From contig OZ059896.1 of the NCBI GenBank assembly GCA_964057225.1, positions 9,486,001 to 9,550,000 of the forward strand: a DNA stretch of 64,000 bases, in the 5' to 3' direction. The notes beneath the pieces are model-generated. The model was not told where the DNA came from and ran no database searches. It saw only the letters and a list, made by a program, of their open reading frames with translations. A program made the position numbers and the translations under genes. Below are positions 39,301-52,242 of the stretch, in pieces (within the stretch, counting starts at the first letter, position 1; each line of letters begins with the position of its first letter). This DNA comes from Auanema rhodensis (taxonomy: Eukaryota > Nematoda > Chromadorea > Rhabditida > Rhabditidae).

Positions 39301-41395
39301 AATAATATTTTTCTAATTAAAGAAAAAGATGCAGATTCATGATTATTTACTATTCATTTTGAAACTGAACTATGCAGTTGATAACATACATGTATATACA
39401 TTGATTCATATTGTTAACAAGAAATATGATAATAGTGCGTTTCAAATCATTTTCATTTCCATTTGTCTTAGATTTATATTCGTATTAACTATTAAATTTC
39501 GAGTATATCGAATTATTTGAGCATGGAAACAACATATGTTGACACCGATAAATCCTCCCAAGGCAGTACGGCCGCATGCGGCAGTCCTAGTGGTAGCAAG
39601 AATCGCTCCACCCCATTTAGTCTTTCCATAGACGGCTTCGGCTTCACCTTCTCTTGCTCCAAAAATTCCAATCGATCTGCTTCTTACTCAGAACATAGAA
39701 ATACAATGTTGGGCTGCTGTTGTTGTTGGCCAGTACATCGATGTGTCACGGTAAGCAATATCAATTATTGTTTCTGTTTTTTTTTGTTTAAGAAATCAAA
39801 TTTTCATTATGTTTGATGTTAATGAGACTTTCATTCGTAATAGTGCTCCCGATCTTGTTTTATTTTTTTATCAAGATTATATTGATTAAACTAAGAAAAG
39901 AAGTAACTTTAGATATAGCGAGAAGGACATTATTTAGTGACGATGCTTTAAGAGAAAAATCAATGTCACCATTTTCGTCTTGTTGCTATTTTAACTTTAC
40001 ATACATGTGTAGCAGACATGCTTTTTCCATATCAGTATCCCTCGAGCTTTGATCATACTCAATGTCATGAAAAAGTGAAAAAGATAGCTAAGAAGAAATA
40101 AATAGATCGAGAAAAGAGGAGAGAGAGAGAGTTAAAAGATGAAAGGGTATAAGAGAGCAAAAGAAAAAGAGCACAAGTTGAAAAACAAAAACAAAACATT
40201 CAGTCTCATAACCATTTTTCAAATATGTAGTTGATATGAATTATGTACATATATATATTGTTTTGTTTAATTTTAGGCACTCTCTCTATTGGATACATGC
40301 ATAGTTTCCTATATTACATATAAATTTGCTAATATTGTTTATAACACCTTAGAAGAACCGTAAGTTCATTTTAAATTATGTTTACAAGAGAATTTGTAAA
40401 AATAAATTGTGTGAAAGCTTTACATGAACTAACAAGATTTTTGAAGGACTTTATGAATATGCCAATTTTCTTGTATGACCGAGTAACACTAGCCAAAGCC
40501 AATGTCCAAATAATTCTTCTTTTTTTTTGCCCCTATAGAAGTCAAAGTTTTTTTTCTTCTAATCATTTTCTGGTATTATACCCATATTTCTCTGTAAAGC
40601 AGTAGATTGGACAAATAATAGATATCGATCTAAAAATGAAGAAGAAGAAGAAGAAGAAGACGGCGACATTAGTGTTGAGAGAGAAAAGCCGGAAACGGGT
40701 AAGAAATGCCAGTTGAGCATCATGTTGAGCTCCTATAGCAAGAAGGGGTCGCAATGAGAAAGATGTCTTTGTAAGTCCACTCCAGTTTATTAGTATGTTA
40801 GGTTTTCTGAAGACGATTTGAAAACAATAGCTTCAACAAAGGCACAAAGTGAATGCACATATGCAAGACTGAGAATGAGCTTCACATTTCCTATTATAAA
40901 TGAATTTGTCGTTGTAAAGAATGTCTTATCCGTTATTAGGTAACTAGATGTAAATCAAATTCAATGTGTTCCACTTATTATTAGTTTAAGACTATGTCTA
41001 TATGAATCTATAAAGCTTGGGATTAGTGAGCTTTATATAACTGATTGTTAGCAACCGTTGCAAGCCACGCCGTTATACCTTGATGATCACTAGTCTGTAT
41101 GTCATGCATCTGTTCTGAATGACAGCTAAAGAGGCCTCAAGCCAACAACATGGATTATAATAGCTCAAAGCCAAAGCAATGACAAAATCTTGCCCAAGTG
41201 ATGAAGGCATTGTCCCATTTAGAATATTGAGTATAGTGGTCAGAAAATTGAGAAAATATAAAAAACAGCTTTTTTCTATTTTGTTTACTTAAATTGAGAA
41301 GTACGTTTTGTACAACTAGAACAAGATGTTCATAAATTGATTTAAAAGAAGGATATATGTAAGTAGGCCGAAATAGTTGCAATAGCGAGAGAAAA

Positions 41396-41454
<59 letters not shown>

Positions 41455-44400
41455 ATTGAGAACAACTGAGAAAGATGGGATAAACTCAATTCTCATTAAA
41501 AGCTTCTGTCCAAGTGTATTGACCTCCAATTAACAAAAATTTGTAATGAGTTTAATGCATAAATCATTGTTGTCAAAAGAAAAATGATTGAAAATTCAAC
41601 TTAAGTATATAGAAGACAAAACGAAGCAGTTTCCTATTATAGACAATGGTTTAATGTAGTGGCTCTGCTTTTCTTTTTCGGATTTTTGGTATGTCAGATA
41701 ATCGGAACCGTTTTTATCTATTTGGCTCATAAAAGAAGTAATCGTCGATATTGTTATCCAAGGTATTTATATATAATATATTTGATTATACTATACTAAT
41801 TATATGCTTTTTTTTCTAGATTAACTCTTTTACTGGGTATATCGATTATAACTTCAATAGCATGTGGTATTGTGCTCATTTATTTTTGTGGAGCTCAAAA
41901 GAAAATGAATGAATTCTTCTTAAAGATATATGAGGTTTTTAATTTGAAATTATATAAATGTCCTAATTTTACTCATTTAAGTGGTTTTTGGGCGAGATCG
42001 ATTCACATGAACGATCTGAGGTACTGGGAGAATTGAAAATATATGCTTATGCTTTCCTCATTCTAACATTCATGTTTTTCCTTTACAGGTATTGATTAAT
42101 TTGTTATTTTAATGAACACAAAACACACAAAAGATTGTTTTAGTCTGTTCGAGCTGCTATTGACACGCAAATTCTATCAGTCACTACGTGCATTTGAGCC
42201 CGTACCTCAACATGACCATTCATCAGCTCCTTCTCAACCAGCATATAATCCAGAGTATGCCTGATCTAACAAGCTTATATTGAATATATATCTATTACAT
42301 GAATATAATACATTCCATGAAATATTATAACATTGATTATACTTTACTATACGCTTATATAGTAAAATTTTTGAAGAACAATGCATACCATCTTCTACAT
42401 ATATATATATTGCTTTCGTATGAAGAAGATCTGTTTTTTTTCCAATCCACAGTGCTTTCTATTATATTTTTTTGATTATATTTTCTATTTTGCAAATTAA
42501 TTCATAAATATAATTTCTTATGTTGCTCAGTTAAGCAAACATTTTGTAAGCATTTTGTTAGTTAATATAGTAAATAGTTATAGAAATAAACTAACCTATA
42601 TTCTTTTCACAAGTTATTCCTTCCCATCCAGGTAAACATTGACATTTGAATCGTCCTAATTTGCTAGGAATACAATTTGCTCCATTCTTGCAAGGATTTG
42701 CTGATGAACAGATATCTTGAATTTCTTGACAATGTGGTCCAGAAAATCCCGTTCTAAATGATAGAATAATACTCTTGCTTTGATTAAAATATTCAAATAA
42801 ACTATACCTGCAAAGGCATTTTGTTGATTTTAATCCCGGCAAATCTTCGCACACTCCTCCATTTGGACAAGTTTTTCCTGCACATTCATCAGGACCAAAC
42901 TGGCAGCGTGTACCAGAGTAATCTGCAGATGATCATTGTGAAATAATTAAAACATTAGAAAATCATACTTCTTGGACAAACACATCTATATGAGCCCGAA
43001 AATACTTCACAATATCCGCCATTATGGCATGGTTGAGTAACACAGATGTCGTCTTGAAGTTCACAACGTTCGCCCTTGAAGCCAGGTCTGCATTCACAGA
43101 TAGCTCGATGATTACGAATAGTACATTCAGCCTGTTAAACATAAAATGAATAATAATTGTGACGACCAAATACTACCTTGTTTTCACATTTCAAATCAGA
43201 ACATTTGACTTCTAAACATGCTGCTTCCGATGTAGATGCATCAGTTAATGTGGCTGTAGTATTGATGCATTGGAGACATCTTCAAATAATTTATCAATAT
43301 GCATACTTTATAGATTATATAAATCAAACCTTTGTTGACCAATTACTGGTTGATAATAGTTATGAGGACATGGAGAACATGGTTCTAGACCAGTAACACT
43401 GAATGTTCCAGGAGCACAAGGTTGCTTGCATTGAGATGGACCAGAAGATCCAAGCTTGCTAGTGTAAGTACCGGAAGGACAAGCAACACATTGCTTGAAT
43501 CCACCTGAAAAAAGAAGTTAATATTGATATTTCTTTTAAGAAAATACCTGTAATTGGTGGTCCTGAGAATGTATGACGAGGACACAGTTGACATGGAATT
43601 AATCCAGTTTCACTGTACATTCCATTTCCACAAATAGCTTAAAATTTATAAATAATGTATAATATTGAATGAATTGCACTTAATGGAATTAAAAAAAAAA
43701 GAAAAGAAAGTAATAATTACCTAAACAATCTTCCTTTCTAAATGTAGCTGAGTATTGAGTGTAAGTGCCATCTGGACAAGCTTTGCAAGCAAGTTGACCT
43801 TTCTCATTCTGATACGATCCCAATGGACATGGAACACAACTATTATTAAGATTAACAGTTCCAACAGGACATGGAACTGAAAATATGCTTTGTATACAGT
43901 GAGAGGTGGAATATGCTTACGGCATTCTGGAAGTTGATCTGGTTTAGGTTGACGTAATACTTCTCCTTCGTTACATCCAAATCCTTGAGAAATAGATGAT
44001 CTATAATATGTTAAACTGTTAACAATTCTGTTAATCAGTAGCGTACTTAGAAGCTATCAAGCTTGGACAACCAACACCTTGAGATGGTATAGATTCTCCT
44101 GATAATGTTAACAATCCTTTTACTGGAGTTGTAGCACCAGGAATGTTAAGATCAAATATTGTCCTTAGAGTTAATCCACAGAGATCGTAGAAGACATTTT
44201 GAAGTACTGTTGGAAGAATTTGAATAGTATAGTTACCAACAACCTGAAAGTTTTCCAAATATCATATATATATGAAATGGAAAATGATAATTACCATTCC
44301 AGGTTGATTAGAAAAGGACGATTGGAGGAATCGAACATAAACTTCAACTGAGCTTGAGCAACGTTGTGATAGGACTGTATCCAGTGTTTCATAAGATCTT

Positions 44401-47400
44401 GAGATGAGAGAAGAGAATCCTTGTAAGCAATGATCTGATACTTCAGTTGCAGTAGGATAAGTAATTGCCACATTTAGCTCATATCGAGCTGGTTCTTCGG
44501 CTAAAATCATAATTTTGATTAATTTAAAAAATAATTTTGTTATATATACCATTAGGAATACATGATGGTGCAACTCCACTAGGAGACCATTTTCCACCAG
44601 TACATACGAAATTGGAATTTGACTATAAAGATGAATATACGTATATGAATATGTGATGAAACATCTGTACTCACATTTTCGGAATCTACAAAGCGATATC
44701 CAGGAGGACATGATACATTACATACGAGGCTATCATCCTTTTGAGCACAAGTTCTAACAACGTCAGGTGAAACAACTAATGAACTGGTTGAACATGTCTC
44801 ATCTAAAAAATGTTCAGTATCCAAGGGAACAACTTAATAGTTTTTCAGCAAATTTATATAAATTGCAAAGCTTTTGTTTCAAAACTTACGCATATAAGCA
44901 ACTTGGAAGCGACATTTGTTACGATTAGAGTATGCATCAATAGCTGTTACTTGGACATCAACAAATTCTCCAACACGCAAAACAGCAGTTGACGGAGAGA
45001 ATGTTACTTCAGTGATATTAGACACATCCTGAATCACCATCGATACTGTTGACTGATCAAAAACTAATGAAATTTCTGGATCATGTGCAGCTATCGAATA
45101 TGAATCGGGACACTTCAGTACTGGTGGTATGGTATCTGAATTGAATCATTAAAAGCTTTAAAAACCCGAAAACAAACCTGGAATACGCAGCTTAATGGCA
45201 CATTCAGCTAAATTTCCAGCATCATCAAAAGCTGTGTATAGCACATCTGTATCAACGGATATTGGCATTCCCGGACGGAAATCTATAGGATCCATGCGCA
45301 TGTAGGCGATCTATAGGTAAATATAAAACTTTAACTATAATAGAATACTATAACTTACTCGTCCACTATTATCTTCTGCACGAGGTATTTCATATTGAAC
45401 AGGTTTCAATTGTCCATTCTCGTCCGTTTCCACAAAGATAGGAGCTGATGGACAATTAACAAACTTTGGTGGATCGGAATCAACACATTGTGGCACAGAA
45501 GCATTCCATCCAACTTGAAGATGCGTAGGAATCTCCTGGTTTGTTGAAGTAGGAGCCAAACATCCTTGTAAATCAAATCGAATACATGGATTACCTTCAT
45601 ATTCTGCAACTCCAAAAAGAACATATCGAGCTCTGAAATGTGATACTTTTAGTGAAATATCAAAAATTGGTTAATAACCTTAGAGGAGGATCAAGTTCAA
45701 ATTGATGCATAGCATTGTGATTACCAGAAGGTGTTTCAAACTCCTAGAAAAGTAAATAGATAAATCTTGATATAACTAAAATAATGATAAACTTACAACT
45801 GGATATGTATCATAACTTTGATTGAACAAAGATTTATAAAAAAGTTGCATTTTGGTAACATGACCCTTCAGTTTTCCTGAACCAGCGATACCAGCAATTC
45901 GAAGTGTCGTCAATGTATGAATCCTAAAATACGTAAACCAACATAAAATTTTGGAATGCTGAATATCTTACTTCATCAAATCAACACTTAAGAATATGAA
46001 CGCATCCTTCGTACCACACCAACCAGTTGATGACATGCGTGATTTGAATGGTTCATATCCCGGAATACTAACGTCAGCATTATCAGCAAACGCTGCATCG
46101 GGAATGAATCCAGACGAAATACCAACATCTTCTGATAACGGACAAGCTGATCCCAGTACGCATTGAATTGATGGTGATGGGAAAGGAACAAAGCCAGGAC
46201 GTCGACAGCTGAATCTGGCAACAGATCCTTCTTCGACACTGTCGAGATGAACGGTTCCATCGGCTGGGAATCCGGGATCAACACATACAGGACCTAAGTA
46301 TTCGATTGTAAAATTGTAACAAGTAATAATAAGTTTACCTTCACATCGAAGGTCTCCAAGATCCCAGGCTCCATCAGTGCCACAGCGAACTATTGGATCA
46401 CCTTCCGAGGAAGAACCAACCATTGTGTATGGTGCTCGACAAGAAAATTCAAGTACTGATCCGACCTGAGTTAAATAAACATAAATAAATATTTTTGATA
46501 AGCTCTTTACCTGTCTGCTTGTTGTATCACCTAAGTATTCAACTCCTGCCATGCTAGGTAGTTGAGGACAAGTAACAAGAGGACAATCCATAGGCGGTCC
46601 AGATAACCAATAATCACGTCCATCATCTTTAGGATCATACATACATTCGCGTGTAGTAGCTAAAGGTGTTTTTCTTGCTGAAAAAATGAATTTATTTTTC
46701 ATTATAACAGTATATTAACCAGGACGATCACGTTGTGTACAAGACATGTGAATAGCTTGTCCATATGCAATAGTTGTATTAGCTGTAGATATAACAAGAC
46801 CTATGTCAGTGTTATTCTCAACTCCTTGGCATGTAGCAGCTTAAATTATTTTTTATAAAGATTTATATTGAAATAAGAAAACATACGTAAGCAGAATGGA
46901 ATTGTACCATTCCATGTACCATCAGCAAGACATTGAATGTAATCTGGACCCATCATTTGATATCCAAAATCACACAAAAACTGTACAACTGTTGGGAAAC
47001 GGAAGCTTTTCAATGTAGATAAGAGTAAACCATTTTCGGGTGATTCAACTAATGGACATGTTCGAGCAATACAAGACTTGTTGAATCTGAATTTTAAAAA
47101 TTTCAATATATTATTTGAAATATTAGTATGTTCACTTCAAAGAATCCAATGGATCAGTACCAGTTTCATCTTCATCAAGCCAGAATCCACTTTGTCCATT
47201 ATGAGCAAAAAGATCATATCCATCACGGCATGAACACTAAAAAACAAAAACATATTATAATTAATAGAATTAATATAATTACTTTATATGATCCTTGATT
47301 ATTAATACAAATATGTTCACAATCTCCATTATTTTTCATACATTCATTAATATCGACACAACTATATTTTTGGCATCCATAAACATCAGCCTATAAGATT

Positions 47401-50400
47401 TATATTTTAGAAATGTATTTATAATATTAAAAACTTACAACAAAACATGGCTCATCCTTATATTTTACTATGGAAATCTCTAATACTCGTGCTTCCACTG
47501 AGTATGGAAGAATAACGAAATCACCGTCAAAGAATGTTGTATCTTGTAAATCGAAAACCTTCAAATGAAATAGCATAAATTACTTTTTTTATAATTTATA
47601 TTTTTACATCATTTCCATCTACAGCTAATTGTTGTAATGGTTGACCTTCTTCATTATTATATCTTATGCGAACAGATAATGTTTGACCGGCAACAGTTCC
47701 ATTGAATCTTAATTTCAAATTTGATTGAATGGATGAATTTCTATATTTACCTGATTTTCTCAATTACTTTAGCTACATTGAAGTGTAACGTTATAGCTTT
47801 CAATGGATCTAATGGAGACGAACACCATCCTCGAGATGATTTAGGTGAAATCATATCAGATGATGATGTCACATCAATGGGAACAAGAGCTTGAGCTTTC
47901 GAACACACTAGAAAGTCAAAATATTAGATTGAAAAATTTGAAATGAAAATTCATACTAAGCTGTGATTGATATCCATTTAAGCATTGACAAGTATATCCT
48001 CCCGGAAGATTGATACAGGTTGTTGAAGGTCCTTGACATTGAGCCAAGCCTTCAGAGCATTCATCGATATCAACACAAGCCGATACAGCACTAACAGTTT
48101 GGTTGGCCAAACATTTAACTTCATCAGTTCCATGTACACGAAAGCCTTCATTACATACAACTTTAGCTACATCTCCAAAGCGGAAAGTGTCTGGAGCATC
48201 CAATCGACCATTAGCAACGCTAGGAAGATTGTAGCAAGACAATTCTAAATAAGAATATATATTAAATTATTGATAAAACTTTCATACTTTTACAACTTGG
48301 TTGATCAAACGACCATTGTCCGTCTGACTGGCATAGTATAGTAGCAATGCCTTCAATTCTATAACCACTTGCACATGTGAATTGATAAACTGTTCCTATA
48401 GTTTACATATATTATTTTAATTTTTATATATTGTATATATTGTACCGTATCCAGTTCCATCACCGAATTGTAATGTTCGTTCTCCATTTGAAAATGGCTC
48501 TAATGCTGCACATGTAGCTGCACGACAACGAGGAGCTTCAGTCCACATTCCACTAGCCGTGCAGATTACTTCTTCAACAGTATTACCAGAAGCGAACGAA
48601 AAACCTTCATGGCATGAATAATTAACTTTTCCACCATATGAAACATTTGATGCTGATATAGCATATCCATTTGCAATTTGAGGAATAGCTGAGCAGTAAA
48701 CAGCTGAAAACATAATCTGTTTTTAAGCTTTTAAGTTGAAACCCATACGCTGACAGGTTGGAATATTAGTTTCTGTCCAATTTCCACCAGCAAGGCAAGA
48801 AGTTTCCATGAATGTTCCTCGACCATTTACAAATTCGTGTCCTTCTGGACATTGTACAACAACCTGGAAATAAGTATGAAAGTTTAACTTCTAGAATCAT
48901 AATGATACTTTTGTTCCAAATGCTGTATTCTTTGTTGAAAGGGTAACATGAGGAGGTGTCTGTATAGTTGGGCAGTCTAAGATATTCTATTAGTATTCAA
49001 ACATATATTTAGGGATATTTATACTTGAGCTGAATGTAATATTGAAACCATATCCATTTCTAACAGAGTTACTATCAAAAACAAGTTGAGCTTTTGATTG
49101 TCTACAAACAAGAAGTTCATCAGGTTTTTGTTCACTACTGAATCCTGATCCATCATGTAATGGACGTCCTTTTACAGTACCTTCATAAATCTAGAGAAAA
49201 TAATTTATATTAAATATAAATTTATATATATTATTATATAAAAACTTACTTTTAAATAATCTAATGTTCCTAAATCAAAACTATTTACTTGCATAGTAAA
49301 TGATTGATCAGTATTAGTATCAGGCATTTCAATAGTATACGTACACTATAATTGAAAATATGTTAAGTTTTCCTTAAAAAAACAAGATTAACCTTTACAG
49401 AATTAGGATATGGAACAACTGTTGAACCAGGAGATAATACATCACCATGTGATTGACGTAATACAACATCACATCCTTAACAAAATATATTTTTATAAAA
49501 TTTATAATTAATTTAAATGTAAGTAAAACCTTTTTTATATCCAATTGAAAAACCACGCCCATTTCCAATTTGATTTGTTGATAAATAAATATATAAATTA
49601 CTAGTTGTACTAATTACATATTCAGTATATGATATATTTCCTTTTATACTGAAAAGATATATTTAATTATTTTAGTTTTTTATTAAAAATTTAATAGATG
49701 AATAACTTACACTGATATAATAGGTGCTGCTGGTGATTCACCATCATGTATTACCAACTTGTCACTATCAGCTAGATCAACATCCTCTATCTGTCATTAT
49801 TGTTTTCATTGATTTACATCCTATACCCATTATCAATTTACCGTTAATGTTATGAGACTTCCAGGTGTTGACGATTGAATTGTCCAAACGCATTCAGCAG
49901 CATTGGCATATGGCTGTGGATAGCCAGGAGATGTTAATGTCTGACCATATGATTGTGCTGTTAATTCGCCACCACATTGGAATGCAACTGAAACAAAACA
50001 CAAATAAAGAACTGTTCTATTGTACTATATTCCCGATTTTCTTTAAATTCTACTCAAATTCAGTACATGTCATTCCTTGTTAAACACGAACATACTTTGC
50101 TTCAAAGTTTAGCCTGCGGCCTTTCAAAGCATATTTGTCACTTTAGAATTTTCGAGTGGTCCTAATTGAGAATGTCGACAAATTACACAGTCGGCTATTC
50201 TAGTATTCATTTAACCATAGTTATCTCTTTCGCTATATCCATTTTACTTTTTTTTGCTCTTCATATTTTAAGTCTCATTTCTTCACTTTCCATTTGCGGC
50301 TTTATGTAGACAAGCCAGACATAATTTCAAAAAATTTCGTGGCTTCGAAAAACATTTAAACGGAAAGAAACTCTTGGAAAGAAGATGAAGGCTCTGAGTA

Positions 50401-52214
50401 CTGGAGGGCAAAGAGAAGACGAGTAAGGTATATGAAGAGACAACTTGAACATATTAGTGAGGATGAGTATAGTAGATGAAGAAATTGAGGGTAATGCTTA
50501 ATGCGCGGGCGGCGATAGGGAAGTCGGAAAAGCTACAGATGTGAGAGTCCAGAAAACAAACACTTCCGTCTCTCTTGTAATATCTACTTAATTCTCTCGA
50601 CTTTATAACTACTCTCCCCCACACGATCCTTATAGATGAACAACAAATCTGCTTCGTAAATAAGCACAATCTTAACAGACTCAAGTTAAACCGTTGACGA
50701 TCAAACAGTTAATGACAGATAAAACACTATGGATTAACACCATTGCGTATAGCGGTTTAACGTAAAAGGAGAAAATAAACTTAAGCTTAGTCTCATATAA
50801 TCAATAGTTGTACTAAAGCAACTTACAGGTTTTCCAACTTGCTTGAAATCCACGAGCATGTACCGAACTATCACTACGAAATTGAACAATCATCATATTC
50901 GTTGCAGAAGACACAGTAATAGATTCATGAGATCCAGAATATAATCCAATAACTAAAAAATATTTAAGTTTGATGATTATTTTTATTTGAAATGTTATGA
51001 ATGAGGAAATATAAAGCACCTGATGTAGAGTTAGGTTGTGGACCACCATCTAATACGGTCACAATATCAACTTTCTCTTCCGTATCAAAATATTCAAATG
51101 TTAACTAAAATATTTTCTTTAAATATATAATTATAATATTATATGTTACTTGAATTCGACTATTAATAGGTCCTTCAATCATCCATCTACAGTTAGAATT
51201 TGGTTTATATGATGATGGGTATGATGGTGAACTGAATTTGCCCGATTCTCCCTTAGCATATTGAAGGCAAGCCAATTCAGTATGGGAAACTAAATTAAAA
51301 CTTTGATGAAAAAAAAGAAGAAATAGATTAATAAGCAAACCTGGACAATTTAACTCATCACTGAAATCTCCACAATTATCAACTCCATTACAATGCTCAG
51401 ACTCAGGTATACATTGTCCGGTAGCACAAAAGAAAGAACCTTAATTATATTAATATAATAAAAAGAAATTATATTCAATTACCTTTAATACAAGCCGGAA
51501 TTTCACAAATGAAACTTCTTAGAATATTACATTGATCTAATCTCCATTTTAAATTATTTTTATCTAATGATACCTGAAATATTATTTATATTTTATAATT
51601 ATTTATGTTATAATTTTAGTTAATATAGACATTGGCTACAAAAGAGAAACCTAAATATAATTCAAACGTTCAACTTACAATGGCACAGCTGCCTTTGAGG
51701 TGATCAGGTTGATTAGATTGCCAGAATCCTACATATCTGCTTGTCGGAGCACCATCAGACCATATGTATGTTGAATCTGATGCCGTTGGATCATAATCAG
51801 CTGTTAGTCCAATCCAAAATTCAGGATGATTTCCTGGTCTTCCTGGCTTTGAAACTAGATTGGCTACGAAGTCATTTTCCCGACTAGATTCTATTTTAGC
51901 CAAATGAGCACCATACCTGTATATTTTATTTACAATATTCATAAAGTTATGTTTACAGACCTTGAGCAAGTTGCAAGCGCCTGAGGCCAGCTTTTTTCAA
52001 AATGATAAGTCATATAGCATTTTAAATTTATTAATTGCCATCCTTCTGGACATATAAGTTCTATATCATTTAAGATAGCTGATGATCCATTTCCTACTGA
52101 TAATTGTTCACAAAATATATTCTATAAGATAAATAATATAAAATAAATATTGATTATGTTATAACTAACTTGAAATATTAAGGAGAGGAGAAGGATACCT
52201 CCTCTCCAAGGCAT
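33392..52214 (-). CDS. Uninflatable-like giant apical receptor
   Basis: Several dozen exons encode a type I membrane protein of well over 3,000 residues. Order from the N-terminus: signal peptide ([10 protein letters not shown]), C-type lectin (about 52.1-51.5 kb), LDL-receptor class A (51.4 kb), CUB domains (51.3-49.0 kb), several sushi/CCP domains with calcium-binding EGF modules and two discoidin-like stretches (48.9-45.6 kb). HYR (45.5-44.9), another sushi-like segment, ephrin-receptor-type cysteine repeats (43.9-43.3) and 14 EGF modules (43.25-37.5 kb) follow. A pentraxin/laminin-G-like domain (37.5-36.7), HYR and sushi, a second set of cysteine repeats (35.3-34.4), two EGFs, a helix ([19 protein letters not shown]) and a 90-residue acidic tail complete it. 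This matches Drosophila uninflatable, an epithelial apical protein; SVEP1 is a looser match. The largest intron (39,184-42,595) holds another gene. Confidence 0.9.
33659..33674. repeat. Short GA repeat
   Basis: GA dinucleotide run inside an intron near the 3' end of the uninflatable-like gene. Confidence 0.8.
39523..42264 (+). CDS. Nested four-TM membrane protein, unrecognised
   Basis: Six in-phase exons: 39523-39750, 40277-40359, 41643-41762, 41820-41934, 41982-42088 and 42144-42264. The product is about 257 residues. A Ser-rich N-terminus of about 65 residues leads into [12 protein letters not shown], a cysteine cluster that could be palmitoylated. Four hydrophobic helices follow (around [51 protein letters not shown] and [13 protein letters not shown]). 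The 40-residue tail ends QPAYNPEYA, with an NPxY-type sorting motif. The layout recalls LAPTM/tetraspan lysosomal proteins, but I cannot name a family. The gene lies wholly inside one intron of the uninflatable-like gene, on the opposite strand. Its second intron (40360-41642) holds a GA microsatellite. The model is convincing because every junction keeps frame. Confidence 0.75.
40638..40660. repeat. GAA trinucleotide repeat
   Basis: Perfect GAA run in an intron of the nested four-TM gene. Confidence 0.85.
41395..41452. repeat. GA dinucleotide microsatellite
   Basis: About 50 bases of almost uninterrupted GA, the longest simple repeat in the window. It lies within intron 2 of the four-TM gene and, on the other strand, within the host gene's large intron. 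Confidence 0.95.
49988..50826. other. Large intron of the uninflatable-like gene
   Basis: An 839-base intron between two CUB-coding exons, far longer than the usual 40-60 bases here. It contains a GC-richer patch around 50,500. I see no nested gene in it. The splice phases on both sides agree, so it is a real intron. Confidence 0.7.
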
Positions 52215-52242
52215 CTTGAATGCCGTTTATAAATATAAATAT

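Noticed and set aside
41155-41529. Minus-strand frame with SLSLSLSL run
   Set aside because: It is an artefact of the GA microsatellite read on the other strand.
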